Source of the DNA: Catonia carolina
Taxonomy: Eukaryota > Arthropoda > Insecta > Hemiptera > Achilidae
Direction: 5' to 3'
Length of the DNA: 64,000 nucleotides
Assembly (NCBI GenBank): GCA_035578175.1
Contig: JAQMRL010000003.1
Span: 53,924,672-53,988,671, forward strand
A program made the position numbers and the translations under genes. This document shows, piece after piece, positions 12,171 through 24,607 of the stretch. The notes under the pieces are model-generated. The model did not search any database. It worked only from the letters and a program-made list of their open reading frames with translations, and was not told the origin of the DNA. Positions within the stretch are counted from its first letter, which is position 1. Every line of letters starts with the position of its first letter.

Positions 12171-12479
12171 CTTTCAACTGCTTAAGTATTTCACCACGAA
12201 TTCTATTAAATCGTAATTTTTGTGGTATGTGTTTGTCCTTTTCATATGCCATATCATATCCCAAATAGGCAAAATGAATTTAAGCTACAGAATTTCTCTG
12301 TTAACTATTATCTTTGCCCTATCTGGATATTTCCCTACAAAGACCATCACTTTTGTTTTTGTACTGGAAATTTTCAAATTAAACTGATGTTTAACATCAC
12401 AAAATGTAAAACCTTTCAAAGTTTTGTAAATAATGTTTGTACTAATGCTTTTGTAATAATAAAGAATTAACTAAAAAAA

Positions 12480-12940
12480 ACCTATACTACAGAAAATTAA
12501 TATATATTTAATATTACTTATTTAGCGTGAAGTTATTAGCACAGTGATAGCAAATGGAAGTGAATTAATTACTGGTAAGCGTGCAGTTAAAAGGGAGTCT
12601 ATTCTATTGCTTATTGTTGTTATAAAATAATAATAAAATTTATGAATTTTTAATAGACAATTGAAGTAATGATTCAATGATAAGAACAATTTGGTGTTGC
12701 AAACCCACAAGAAATTTTTGAAATTTAGAAAAATCCAAATTTTTAAATTCAGAAAAATCATCTGTTAACATTTTTAAGTACAGATAGTTTATCATTTTCA
12801 GTTGTACACTTTGTGAACATAATTTTATAAAGTTAATGACACCTGCATTTTTTGTTTTAAATTATGTTTATTACATAATTTATTCTACATATTTCGTTGT
12901 TGACTCAAGTAAGTAAGAAGGAAAAGTATCTAAGTTAATA
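12480..12940. other. AT-rich spacer
   Basis: No gene or repeat recognised. Confidence 0.5.
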
Positions 12941-12955
12941 TTTATAAAAAAATCT
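12941..12955. repeat. target-site duplication (left) of LINE 12956-13631
   Basis: TTTATAAAAAAATCT is repeated exactly at 13632-13646. Confidence 0.9.
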
Positions 12956-13631
12956 TACTTACTTTACTTTACTTTATGCGGGGTTCCTACAGATTACTCC
13001 GCATCCCGCATCTCGATCTCCACCTCCTCCTGTCCATCCAGTCCCGTTCTCCTAAATCTCTTTCCTCCATCGCCCTTCGCACTCCCTCTCTCCATGTTCC
13101 TCTAGGCCTACCTCTCCTCCGTCTTGCTGCTGGACAGTACTCCAAAATCTTTTTTGGCCACCTCTCCCCACTCATGCGCTGTACATGCCTATACCACTCC
13201 AGTTGCCTTCCTTCAATCCTATCCACAATAGAATGAGGTCTTCCAACTCTGTCCCTTATTACCTCATTACTAACTAGGTCCATTCTCGAAAGCCGACAAG
13301 CTCTGCGGAAAAAATCCATCTCCAAAGCCTCCAAATAATGAACATTTTGGCTGCTGATTTGCCAACACTCTGCTCCATAAGTTGTAATTGGCTCAACCAC
13401 TGCATTATACATAACTTTTTTTGTTCTTAAACTTATTTTTGGAGACCACAATATACTGTTCAGCTTTCGAATTGCCGCCCTTCCCTGACCGACCCTAGAT
13501 CTGATGTCCTCCTCACATCCTCCATCTTCAGAAAAGAGTGTTCCTAAATACTTGAACTTGTCATATTTCCTCACTACCTCTGCCTCAAGTACTAAATCTC
13601 CTCCCCGCTCTCCTATTACCACATAAGCTTT
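12956..13631 (-). mobile_element. young 5'-truncated non-LTR retrotransposon with (AAAGT)n tail
   Basis: Bounded by an exact 15-bp target duplication (12941-12955, 13632-13646). On the minus strand the 3' end is a short AAAGT-type repeat tail, identical in kind to the copy at 51818-52267. The two copies differ at only around ten positions over about 430 bp, so both inserted recently. Confidence 0.92.
12987..13622 (-). CDS. non-LTR retrotransposon ORF2 C-terminal part (211 aa, open)
   Basis: This is the region downstream of the reverse transcriptase catalytic core of an insect LINE polyprotein. Visible motifs are FKYLGTLFSEDGG (residues about 23-35), KKVMYNAVVEPITTYGAECW (about 68-87), FFRRACRLSRMD, RIEGRQLEWYRHVQRMSGER and the basic tail RRRRGRPRGTWREGVRRAM. 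The frame is uninterrupted to its stop, but the endonuclease and RT catalytic domains are absent through 5' truncation, so the insert cannot move itself. The frame's first ATG lies 10 bp from the truncation point and is fortuitous. A second, more truncated copy is at 51849-52196. Confidence 0.85.
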   Translation of the reverse strand: MVIGERGGDLVLEAEVVRKYDKFKYLGTLFSEDGGCEEDIRSRVGQGRAAIRKLNSILWSPKISLRTKKVMYNAVVEPITTYGAECWQISSQNVHYLEALEMDFFRRACRLSRMDLVSNEVIRDRVGRPHSIVDRIEGRQLEWYRHVQRMSGERWPKKILEYCPAARRRRGRPRGTWREGVRRAMEERDLGERDWMDRRRWRSRCGMRSNL

Positions 13632-13646
13632 TTTATAAAAAAATCT
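13632..13646. repeat. target-site duplication (right) of LINE 12956-13631
   Basis: Exact partner of 12941-12955. Confidence 0.9.
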
Positions 13647-14229
13647 ACTTTGTTTAATTAATTATTTGTAATTTTGTTAGTACTGTTTTGTATTTGTGTT
13701 GTATCATTTAACAGCTTTAATGAAATCATGTAATTGGTATCTATTTACAAAAATGTTTTCATGCACAAAAAATTGTTATTTAATTTTCTTAAATAAATAT
13801 TGATGGTGTACATAAATATTGTCTTGATAACATATATTTGTTACCTTTTCATGTGTTTGTTAGTTTATAACATTTCATTACAAAATTCAGGTTTATTAAG
13901 TTTATTGTTTGTATTTCAGCTATATTTCTTAAAAAATTTAAGTTTGAATTTTACTTTTCCTGTTTGATGTGGTTATTAAATGGCCTGTCTACTCCCAGAC
14001 GTAAGTTCAAACTTTAGGCCTACTTAATATTATAAATGCTTTAAGGAGCAGTATGCCTAAATTGAATAAATATTTAACTTAATAAGTTTCTGTGTAATTT
14101 TGTTTTATTATTTCATTTGTTGTATTAGTTTCTACTTAACTGAAATTTCATTGAACAAGTGATCAATATTATCCTAGACTCCCACCCAGTAGTTTACTTA
14201 TGTTGCTGGCTGTCACCTTACAAAGGTAG
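13647..14229. other. AT-rich spacer
   Basis: No gene recognised. One TAGGCCTA palindrome lies at 14015-14022. Confidence 0.5.
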
Positions 14230-15015
14230 GCTGAATTGAATGAAATATTTTCTATTGACTCAAGTACTCCTTTGTGTCTCATCATCATAATTTCTATTAT
14301 TCCTTTTCCATGTTTTTCTCGGTTCAGATCCAACACAACTCCTCTTTACCTCTCTCTAACACTAAACCATCTTTCCTCCCCTGTTCTCTTGGCATCATTT
14401 ATCTTTTGCCTCACCTCAAAGAATAAAATTCTTTTAGGTAGTCTACCCTCCTCTATCTTACTGATATAACCAAACCTTTGCGGGTTTGTCTGTCCAGCTC
14501 TCTTTATCATATTATTTATCCCTATTGTTTCCTAATTACATAATTTCTCACCCTCTTCTTATTTTTCCTAGCATGCTTCTTACTTCTCTTGAACTTCATT
14601 TCTGCCACCTGCATTCTACTCTCTGCCTTCCTTCCGCCTGTCTGTGTTTTTGCTAATACTAAGTATGCATTGTACATAATTTTCTTACAATGCATAGGAA
14701 CTTCTGGATCCGAGACTAAGTTTTTCACACTTCAGAGGAAAATTTGCTTGCTTTCTGTATCCTTAACTCTTTTTACAATTTTCCATCTGATGAGTAAACA
14801 GTACCAAAATACATGAATACTTTAACTTCCTCCAGCACTCCTTTAGTTTATTTCATATCCCTACCTTCCATCTTCTCATCTCTTCTGCACCAGCACTTTA
14901 CCTTTTCCATCACTGAATTCCAAACCACATTTAACAATCTCTTCATTTAACCAATCCTGTACCCTTTCCACATTCTCTTCTGTCTTTCCCTGTATAACTC
15001 CTCTGTTTCTCTTCA
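14230..15015 (-). pseudogene. LINE ORF2 C-terminal remnant
   Basis: Minus-strand translation gives an order typical of the post-RT region: 'KNLVSDPEVPMHCKKIMYNAYLV', then 'ESRMQVAEMKFKRSKKHARKNKKRVRNYVIRK', then, after frameshifts, 'RFGYISKIEEGRLPKRILF'. Most of the frame at 14522-14728 belongs to it. There is no clear tail or target duplication; it is an old copy. Confidence 0.65.
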
Positions 15016-17894
15016 TTGAATATTAATACTCAAGTATGTTGATGAGTGACAAGTGTAACTTTGGTTACACAATTTATTATTAATGAATACTGTCATAATA
15101 TTGTGATTAATCACATCTATCTTCTTCCATTTTTCAACTTTTTCCGCATCGAGCAGCCCTGTTATCATCAAGTGAGAGCGTATATTTTATTGTTTTAAAT
15201 CAAAGATCATATTACTTCTCAATTTATCATACCCTCTTTCTTCGTTTGATCATTATTTGTAACAATGACCACACTCTTCAATTTTGTTGTATTGTATTGT
15301 AATTTTAATATAGATTTATTATTACCATTCAGGTTGCTTTTAATGAAGGAAAAAATGGAATATTTTTGTTTACAATAAATAAAGAGATACAAGTAATTAA
15401 TTAATATTAACAAATCATAAGTAAAAAATAACTGGCACACTTGCATGATTGGATGCACTTGGCAAATGCGAGTAATTAAGTGATTACTTGAAAAACTTGA
15501 TTCTGCCCACAGCTATTACCAAGTTTCTCACATAACCAGTGTAACTCATGGCAGAAAGACTTCATAGGTGTGATTATCCAACTATTGAATTTGATTCGAA
15601 CCGTACAACTCACTTACAGAAAACAAAGTCCTTTAATTTCTTATTCACAGCTTGTCTGTTTTGTTCAAATACTGCAAGGGAAGATTTTTAGGTTAGCTTC
15701 TGTAACTGATACTGTATACCATATCACCTATGATTGAAATTATTAAAAAAATATTTTTAACAACAAAGCAGTGATATCACTGCCAAACAATTTTTCAAAG
15801 TGATATTACAGCAACATGAGCATTGGCACATCCATGTTGTCTTTCCACCATGAGTGTAAGTCAACCACTTGTAGAAATTTTATACTAGCTGAGCAATTTC
15901 AATTGATTGGGATGGCCTTGAGGCATTAATACTGAAATATTGGCTTTGTTAACAGCAGTTTTCATTGCATTTTGTAACAATGTTTGTACATCACTTGTGG
16001 TTAACACAACATACTTGTCTTGTAGATTCAGTATATTACATAAAAACAGATTGCATTTTGAAGATATATATTATATAAGATTGTACATATTGTATTTAAA
16101 AATACGTAAAATTTGTTACTATCAATAATAATGTTAACAGTTAAAATAGTACGTTTTCTTCTATTTTATCTTCGTATACACTATGTGTAATGTATTTGTA
16201 TGTGTATGCACATTTTATCGTATATGTTTATTTGAAATTTGTTACTAATTTATTTGTGTAAATGTTTGTTATATTTGTTATTTAATTGTGTTTCTGTTGT
16301 ATTTTGTTTTTATTGTGTACATAAAATTATACACATGAAATCAATTTCTGTTACTCAGAATTAAAACCGATCAATATGCAATTAGATTGTTTTCAGAGCT
16401 AAAACATTGGTTTGTTTGGTTTTCTTTTTTGTAAATTATCCTCTGAAAGCTTGTGTATTTGTATAATTTGTTTTAACATTTTTCTATTATTTTGTGTTCA
16501 TCATAATCATCCTTACCTTTTTGTTTTTTTTTTAAATAATACTTAATAATCTTCAAAATAAAATTTGGTGCCAAAAGTGTTTTGAGTTGTTAAATCTGTA
16601 TGTTACAAGTTGCCATTTTTAAATAAATCAGAAATTTGGTTTTTCTGTTTGTTTTGAGTATTTTGCAAGATATAAAATTGTAAATGTTGATCTTGAGTAG
16701 TTCTGTATTGACTGTGTAGTTTAGTATAATGATGTTTAATCGTGGATCTCCTCCAGTTGTCTTAAAGATAATTGTCAGTTTTTTCGTAGAAGAATTAAAA
16801 CAATTCAAAACTATAGAAAGTAATATTGTTTATATTCTCAGCATTGTAGGGTACATATAGAAACGACTTACAAATATTTTGAATTATTAACTCCATATTT
16901 CACAAAATCTTTATAAATTTTAATGAAGTATGATTAGTTCAAACACGTTAGAAGTGTACAGGTGTTTTTATACTTTTGGTTAAATTTGTGTTTTTAAACT
17001 TATAATAATTAAATTCTAATTATATTATGCTGTTCTAAAATTTTGTAATTTGCATTCTATGATTTATTTATATTCAAGAATATATTTTTGTAATAAAAAT
17101 TAACTATATCATTTGGTTGCAATAAAAGTTTGCATGGCTATAAATGGATTAATGGTTTTTTTTATTTTGTGCTCCATTAATTTTTTATTATTTGTTTTTG
17201 ATAAAATAATTGTTGTTTTAACTTCTACAGTATGCTGCATGTACTTTTTGTTTAGAAACTATGAAAGTCATTATTAGAGTGAATTAGATCCATACGCTAT
17301 TGTCCCGTCAACCTGTACTGACTGAACCCCTAAATCATTGTTTAAACATTTTATTGTATTTCAAATGAACATATTATCATTCAAACACAATGTAATTCTT
17401 CAGAAAGTAATGCAACACATTTTGTGTCGCAATTATAAGTTGCTGAGAATCTAAAAAGATTTCATCTAGCATATCACTAAAAAATGCCATTATTTTCACT
17501 ATAAAATTTTCTTAGAAAATTTCATTTTCTTAAATTGGCTAAAATGATAGAGTTAAATATTTTGTAAATTCTGTATTTAGTAAAAAGATACTTAACTTGT
17601 TTTCTCAAAAATAAAACTGAAAGTGTTCTAATTTCTTATTATAACTTAGAAGTGTACTTCCATTAATAACAATTCTACCCAAGGTTGTATTGTGATGTTT
17701 GCCAGTAAGTAGATCCCTCTGGTGCTTGTGTGGATTTAACTTGATGGTAGGACTGTCATCCTACTGCCTATAATCTTGTAGGTTTTTTTATCAGGTTTCC
17801 TACCTTACGCTGTTCTATTGAGATTTCTTACTGCAATTGATATTTACTTTGTTACCATAATCTCTCATATTAATATCAGTGTTATTAGTTTACT
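15016..17894. other. AT-rich spacer
   Basis: No recognisable gene. The block at about 15490-15930 is a little less AT-rich and may be an old repeat, but no motif could be read. Frames at 15219-15458, 15940-16128 and 16590-16808 look like chance. Confidence 0.55.
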
Positions 17895-17904
17895 AATTAG
17901 GCGT

Positions 17905-18264
17905 TTTGACCGTAACAAGCAGGTGGAGTGTTAATTATTTGTACTCGATGTGCTAGTTCCAGGGTTACAAAAAATAGTTCTATTATCACATAGTCAACCA
18001 ATTATATGACTAAAGAAGCATTTAAGAACAGAAGAGGTAGAGGTGTGAAAGACACTAGTCAGAGTTATCGCCTCTGAAAGTAATGAATTTCATTATACAA
18101 CTAGACGAGGTGGAAAGTAGATACTTTTCAGAGGGCCTGGCATGCTGGTAAGCATACTTTTCCACTCAGTAGAGGAAGGCATTGGTAAACCACTTCACTC
18201 CTTGTTTTACTTAGTAATGCCTCTAGAAGTTCAATTCAGCTTTTTGGCTAGTGACCTAAACAAC
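17905..18264 (+). repeat. SINE-X copy 1, full length
   Basis: Starts TTTGACCGTAACAAGCAGGT and ends with the family 3' hairpin region and CTAAACAACA tail. Flanks AATTAGGCGT (17895-17904) and AATTAGGTGT (18265-18274) form a 9/10 target duplication. It has no open frame. Confidence 0.85.
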
Positions 18265-18274
18265 AATTAGGTGT

Positions 18275-18600
18275 CACGTTCTATCATCCGTTTCCAGATC
18301 TCATTTCTATCCATCGTCATCAGTATTTCTTTATTCATTCCATTTATTCTATTTAGTACAATCCTTTTTTTCTCTTCTTCTTCTTCTTAGAGTATTGACT
18401 CCATTCAATGAAGATTGGCCAAAACTCTGGTCTGGTAAATCGCTGTCTATCATGAACCACCTTCAAAAGAGTGTGCGCTCTCATGTTTGTTCATTCTCTA
18501 ATATTCTCCACCAGTATTTCCTTCATCCAGGTTTGCACCTACCTTTAAATTTTCCCTCTCTAAAAAGTCTGAGAAGCTCACACTTTATCACTCATGTATA
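18275..18600 (-). repeat. unclassified retroelement-like fragment with (AAG)n tail
   Basis: On the minus strand the sequence ends in TAAGAAGAAGAAGAAGAG (18371-18390), like the AAG tails of the LINE fragments at 22505 and 63640. No protein motif is readable. Confidence 0.35.
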
Positions 18601-21179
18601 AAACACCAAAGTATGTGTCTTCCTTCGTTTAATAATTATGCGCATTAACTCATGGTCCACATCCGTATGGACTTAAACATCAGCGTTGATAACATGAGCG
18701 GTCCACAAAATCCTGAGCATTCATCTGAATACCCACATCTGAAAAGCTTTTAAACAATTCATAGACTAAATGTTACCACACCGTACAGCAGGAATGACTA
18801 ATGATTGTTTCTTTAAATGCACATTTTATTTCATTAGGGATAAGCCACATTATGGATAATATCAAGGTAGAGAGGCCTCTTTAAGGTTTTTTAGACCCCA
18901 AAAACCTTACTTTATTACCTAAATAGATAGCAGTGTTCACTAATGCCTGAGAAGAACTTCAGGATGTGAGATGAAGAAAGTTAGGAATGAAATTCCTAAT
19001 TCCTCTTCTCTTGACTGTATCTACTTAGTGACCTAGTTTTCATTTGGCATTTCCACAGGTTACTTAGTTATGCAACCCTCTAATGGGTCATTTTAGGGTT
19101 GCTTTTTAGCCAGAGCACATTATTCAGGTTAAGGTTAAGGTCATTGAATGAAAAGGCTAACGGAAATATCTTACTGAACCTAATGATGATGTGGTTGCCC
19201 TAGATCTACGCATCTCATTCTCATTATCAGAACTAAAGCTCTCCCTGGGTCTTTAACATGGGGCGTAAAATTTACATAATATAACTAATAAATTGGATTC
19301 ACTAATGCTGTGTACCTATTTATAAACTTCTTTACCTCAATATTTCATTCATTTTCTGAAAAATATGAATAAAATAGCTGTTAATTTAGTTAATTACAAT
19401 CCAGTTACTCTACCTCATCCATGATTATATAAACACAATGAAAAAACTGTATAACAATCACATATACATAAAACATTTATATTTTGCATTTTATTGAACT
19501 ACGATAAACATAATCATGTTTTTAACATTTAGATTCCATAGTTTAGTTTAATCGTAATTATTACACAAAAGTACAATTTTATGTAAGATTCTCTTGTCTC
19601 TATAATCATTGCTAGTTTTGTTGTTACTTTTTTACATATTTTGAGATGCACATGTTAAACAAATATTCAGTTTGGAAATTTATTTTTAAAGTTAAACTTT
19701 TTTAGAAGTCACTGTTTTAATACAGGATTAAAATTTGTTGATTGCAGATCATATAACATTTTTATGATTTTCTTTAGTTTTCTAATATGTAAGTTCCTAA
19801 ATTTAAATTATAATTTTATTTATTTGTGGAGTGTATTATAAATATTTATTTAACCTGTATTGTTCTGTTACTTAATCAACAAGATTTTGTTGTAATTGAA
19901 TTTTTTACTTTCAATGGTTTTTTTGTACAGTTTGCGTATTAGACTAGTGCCTTGATGTAAAGCTTGATTGTTATTTGGTATAACGTGCTATAATATGTTA
20001 TGTACAGTATGACCAAATAATTGATGTATTTAGGAAGGAATTTTTTCCTTCCATTGTTGAAATACAATTTGATCTTGGTTTAAACGAGTTGATTTTAAGT
20101 GGTAGGTTCAGTTTCCTGTAAAATTTCTTTGTACAGTTTCTTTCAATGAAGATTAAAGTGAATAATAGCTGAAAAAATATAATTATGACTGTTTTTAAAT
20201 GGTTGATTTGTTTTATTCACTTAACTGATTTATGTCTTAGACGAAGAAGATATCTCAAAAAATATTTGTTGAAATATTTTACAGTTATTTCTTATTGTGC
20301 CAAAATTTCTAAAAGAATGTCATCAAATTCTTTTTCTGTGTTTTCTGATGTTAAAAAATAAATCTTTAATGTTCAAGGTAAGAACTTTTGTTTCAGTGGA
20401 TTTTTGAAAAATAATTATTCAATTAATTCTTATAACTGCAGCTATGAGTTCCTTTCAGAAACCATTCTTTTATATGTTCTTACTTATTGAATGTCATATC
20501 TTTCATTAACCCTTCAAGTTCTGATTCCTCTGCTTTCCCTTTACTCTGTCGCTCTGCATCTTATTATCAAAAATATTTACCATAAAATCATTATGTCTTG
20601 TAAATTATCCAATATGCTTGCCTTCCTTTTCTAGAATTGTTATCAAAAGAATATTCCTACTCAATGACCACTAAAAATATCAGTGTGAAACATTTTATGT
20701 GCCAAAATTTCCAAACATAACATGAAGCCTAAAACTTCATTTGAAAATAAATGTATCAAAAGTAAAATATCAGCTTACGTTACAAAACATAAATGAAAAT
20801 TAAATTTTTAATTTTGATATTGACAATTCTGCAGTGCGCACAAGGTTTTTGGACCATTCTTACACAGGCATTTGTTATATCTTTTGGGAACTTAACCTAT
20901 GTTTTCTTGTAAGGAAAATGTTTGAATTGATTGATCTGATACCATGGGCATCATTATTATGTCAGATACTTATCACTTAAAATAATTCATGTTGTTATTC
21001 AGAATGTACATAAACTTGCTTAAGTTTTCTGGGAAACTGTATTATTGTGCATCATCAGTTTATTCATTCAACCTTACTCGGAAAATCTGATAATATGAGT
21101 AATCTGATGTATGAAAATTAATCCAGTTTTTAATGAAAAAGAGCATAACTGGTTATATTTGTTAAATTTTTGAAGCCCA
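18601..21179. other. AT-rich spacer
   Basis: No gene or repeat family recognised. The 18600-19270 part is less AT-rich but carries no readable motif. Confidence 0.5.
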
Positions 21180-21790
21180 TCATCATTCACCATGGTTTAG
21201 GCTACCTGAACATGTTTTGGCATGTATCTCTTTCTTGATTGACTAATATTTATTCTTCCCATCAGTTCATATTGCCACACTTGCATAGACAAATGAGTCG
21301 CAGTCGTATGCAAAAAATGTCAGTCCAGTTCTTCCTATACCGCTTAATGATACTGCTCAAAGGTGTTCTCATACCTGCGCAAAACTCCTTCTTTTATCAT
21401 TCTTCCTTTAATGGTTTCTCCTAGTACAATCTTAAAACATCGTCTCAGCTACCTGAATATGTGAATTAAACTTGTGCAGTTTCTGTTGGACATCAAAATC
21501 TCTATCAAACTAAACAACACATCTTAAGTACCAAAAATGTTTGGACTTGCTCCAGGATCTGCCAACGTAGTTTTGAAATTATCTGAACACTTGCCCTGAA
21601 GAGCCTATACCTTTGACTTTTATACTGAGATTTCCATTCCAAATTCTTCAACAATCAGTTACAATTAATTGTTACATAGCCTTTTGTAGCAAATTTTTAG
21701 TCTTTCAATAATTACTGTATTATTTGCATACAATGAATTTAAATATATGCCAGGCATCAACACTTCATCTCCACCAGTATTTTATCACTT
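21180..21790 (-). pseudogene. LINE reverse-transcriptase remnant
   Basis: The minus-strand translation shows LYLNSLYANNTVIIERLKI, an eroded version of the RT catalytic box (Y/F-A-D-D) with both Asp changed to Asn. It is followed by IVEEFGMEISV and, after frameshifts, FDRDFDVQQKLHKFNS. It is dead, with many stops. Confidence 0.6.
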
Positions 21791-22504
21791 CATTAAAGAA
21801 AAGTTTTGAAGTTTTAACTATACATTCATTGAAGTTAATAAATTTCTATTCTGTTAGAATTTTATGTGAATACCAGTCCTTTGAAATAAGCTTTTAAAAT
21901 ATTTTAAGTAATTAATTTGATCAATGTATATTATTTTGCACAGTTTGTTAATGTATTCCTATAATATAATGACTTACTTCCTTGATAATAGTTAAATAAC
22001 TTACCTTGCTCCCAGTAATTTAAAGTCATGAGTGGTAAACCAAATTGGGATTCACATCCCTACTGAGGTGTTTGATTGTAACAATTGTAATCTTAAATTT
22101 AAAACTCAAAGAAATTTAAAGAATTTTGTTGAAAACTGCACCTACCATGTTAAATACGCTCTTTGCAAGCATTATGAGTGGGATACATGTCTATTATACA
22201 TTAGTGAATAAAATTATAAACATATATATATAAAAGTTATACATACTAAATTCCTATGTAAGTGTTAATCTGTATGCATTTAGAGTTACTAAGTCCTATA
22301 AGAATTGTGTAGTATGGTATTATTATTTTGACAATAAATATTATTGTATGTTATACATCTTACATAAGTATTACTAAAAAGAATCATAATGAATGTTGAT
22401 TATTTGTAATTTCAATAAATCCTTGCAAAGTTTGATGTTTACTTTTATTTTTGAAGAATAATTTAGATGAGGAATCTAAAAGAATTTATCATTTAGCGAT
22501 GATA

Positions 22505-22690
22505 TACACTTGTTTGTTCTTCTTCTTCAGGTGCCAATCTGTTCCGAACGTTGGCGACCGTCATAGCAATTCTCTCTTTGGTCATTGCACTACGAAATAG
22601 CTCTTCTGAGCTCTTACCGAACCAAGTTCTCAGATTTCAAAGCCATAACATCCTTCTTCTGCCTGGTCCACACTTTCCATATATTTTTCT
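22505..22690 (-). pseudogene. LINE 3'-end fragment with (AAG)n tail
   Basis: Homologous to 63640-63851 (shared CGAACGTTGGC, then the CTCTTCTGAGCTC-type segment). On the minus strand it ends ACCTGAAGAAGAAGAAC, a short AAG tail. It encodes the end of an ORF2 protein (the '..VANVRIG' type) but with breaks. Confidence 0.65.
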
Positions 22691-22737
22691 GTGCAGAATA
22701 GCTTGTAATAACAAATACACATGATATGTACAAAATG

Positions 22738-22990
22738 GTGTAAAAGACACTAATCAGAGTTATCTTCTCTGAAAGTAATGAATTTCATTATACAGCCAGA
22801 CCCTGTGGTGAATAAAGTGAAGGCATCATTTGCAGAGTGGAAAATATGTGCTTTTCAGAGAGCCCGGCATGCTGATAAGCGTACTTTGCCACTCAGTGAG
22901 GAAGGCAATGGTAAACCACCTCACTCCTTGTTTTACTTAGTAAAATCTCTACAGGTTCAAACCAGCCTTTTGGCTGATGACCTAAACAAC
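22738..22990 (+). repeat. SINE-X copy 2, 5'-truncated
   Basis: Covers the 3' two thirds of SINE-X and ends GGCTGATGACCTAAACAAC. CAAAATG at 22731-22737 and 22990-22996 is the target duplication. The 84-codon frame running through it is fortuitous, since other copies have it broken. Confidence 0.8.
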
Positions 22991-23089
22991 AAAATGTCCA
23001 AAATACTGGAGCTTCCTACACTTGATGGTTGAAATGAACTCCATGTCTTTCTTTATTCTTATGAGAACCTCTATATGTGATAGAACATA

Positions 23090-24280
23090 GGAAAAGGGAC
23101 CTTATCTTCACTAAGCGTAATTCTCTGTACAACTGTTTGAAGTGATTCTGGTCAAAAACATACAATTTTCTGTTTATTGCAGAAAACGCTACCTACATTC
23201 TTTCTAAATAACTAGAAACTGATTTAGTTCAAAATGAATATAGATGGCATAAAATAATGTTTTGTAGACCCTTGCACACTGCACAAAAGGGACTTTATCT
23301 TCACCAATGTTAATCAAATGAGTGAAGTTAAGATATCTTTTGATTGTTTAGTTAAAGTTCCGATTTAAGAAAAGCTGTTGGTTTATTTTTTATTATTTAT
23401 CTTATTTTATTTTCTTATACGTTTTATTATTTCTTATATGTTTTATTTTCTTATACATTTTGATTTGGAAAGAAGTGTATACTTATTAATAATAAAATTT
23501 GTGGAGACTGATTTTTTTACAAAATATTAAGGTTTCAAGGGGACTTTCCTGAAGCTGTACCTTCAACCGGTTTAAATTATATAAGAAAAAAATATCTTTT
23601 TGACAAAATTTTTTGATATTGTGATTACGATTGTCATGATATCTTATGCCCTAATCCTGGTTCTCCACCTACTTAAGAAATACGAAGAACATCAAGCGTA
23701 CCAGAGATTCTGGTAAACAAAGATACAGCTACAACTCCACCCTGAAGCTCCAACACAATTTTTTAAAAACAAACAAAAGATAGTAATCTCTAATAAATAC
23801 GTTTGGAAAATATAAACATTTCTTTAAAAATGTATTGTTTAATTATTATCATTGTTAGATTGCAAGCCTAAGTATTACATTTTAGTTTAATATTTCACTA
23901 GTGATTAAAAGATTACTTTTCATACTCGGAAGCACTGTTTTTGTAATATCCTACCATTATCTCTTCACGTCGTTAAAAGTATGGATCATAGGTAGTTTAT
24001 AATTACATATCTGAAATCAGCACAAAATTTTCTTGAAGGTGATTGCATGTTCCTGATGGTGAGTAGGAACTTTATGTTCTTTAATTATTGGAAAACTGTA
24101 ATGGTTTTTCTCAAAACGCACTTTTTTTGTAATTCCGTATTAAAATTGCAATAACTTTAACAGTTTTTGGAATTTCTGAATAAAAAAAATCAAATTGTTC
24201 AGTATTTTGTGTTCTTTCCAGTGATACTAATAAGTCAAAATTCACTTTGGTGAAGTTAAGGTTCCTTTTCACATGTTCGG
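23090..24280. repeat. region with three copies of an unidentified motif
   Basis: GGGACCTTATCTTCACTAAG (23096), GGGACTTTATCTTCACCAAT (23288) and, inverted near 24240-24270, the complement of GGAACCTTAACTTCACCAAA. The middle copy is direct and the last inverted. No transposase or ends were found, so the nature is unknown. Confidence 0.35.
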
Positions 24281-24339
24281 TCACATTGGTATCCAAATAG
24301 TGCATGAGACCATCAACATTCATCTGTACAGCCAAATCT

Positions 24340-24440
24340 CAAATGCCTCCAGTTTCCTTGTAATGGATTTATCCAAGGTCCAGGACTCTACACCGTACAG
24401 GAGCCCAGAAAAGACATAACATTATAGACAAGTTTCTTAC
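24340..24440 (-). pseudogene. LINE post-RT fragment
   Basis: Minus-strand frames read CYVFSGLLYGVESWTLDKSI and then RKLEAFEIWLYR, the 'LYG-x-E-x-W' and 'EAFE-W-YR' motifs of insect LINE ORF2 C-termini. Compare SLALYGSETW and RIEAFDMWCYR in the LINE at 52310-53817. Confidence 0.6.
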
Positions 24441-24607
24441 TTAAGTAATATCTAAGTTCGGTTGCTAATTACTGCTTCCATTGGTTTGGCTTAACTTACT
24501 GGATAATTATGTTACTGTACATGAAAATTATCAGTATACTTCTTCTTAAGACTACGTGACCAACACTGGATATATGTTTTATATCCAAGTATATTTGAAT
24601 GTAAATA

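Noticed and set aside
13103..13110. TAGGCCTA in the LINE copies (also 51966) as part of the insertion phenomenon
   Set aside because: There it encodes part of the conserved GRPRG tail of ORF2 and is present in both copies, so it is ancestral coding sequence.
12976..13236. Plus-strand ORF over the LINE
   Set aside because: It is the antisense shadow of the ORF2 fragment at 12987-13622.
22778..23032. 84-codon ORF
   Set aside because: Lies within SINE-X. The equivalent frame at 46832 differs in length and other copies are broken, so it is not a conserved gene.
24111..24335. 74-codon minus-strand ORF as a gene
   Set aside because: It overlaps the LINE fragment and the repeated motif block, and shows no motif of its own.
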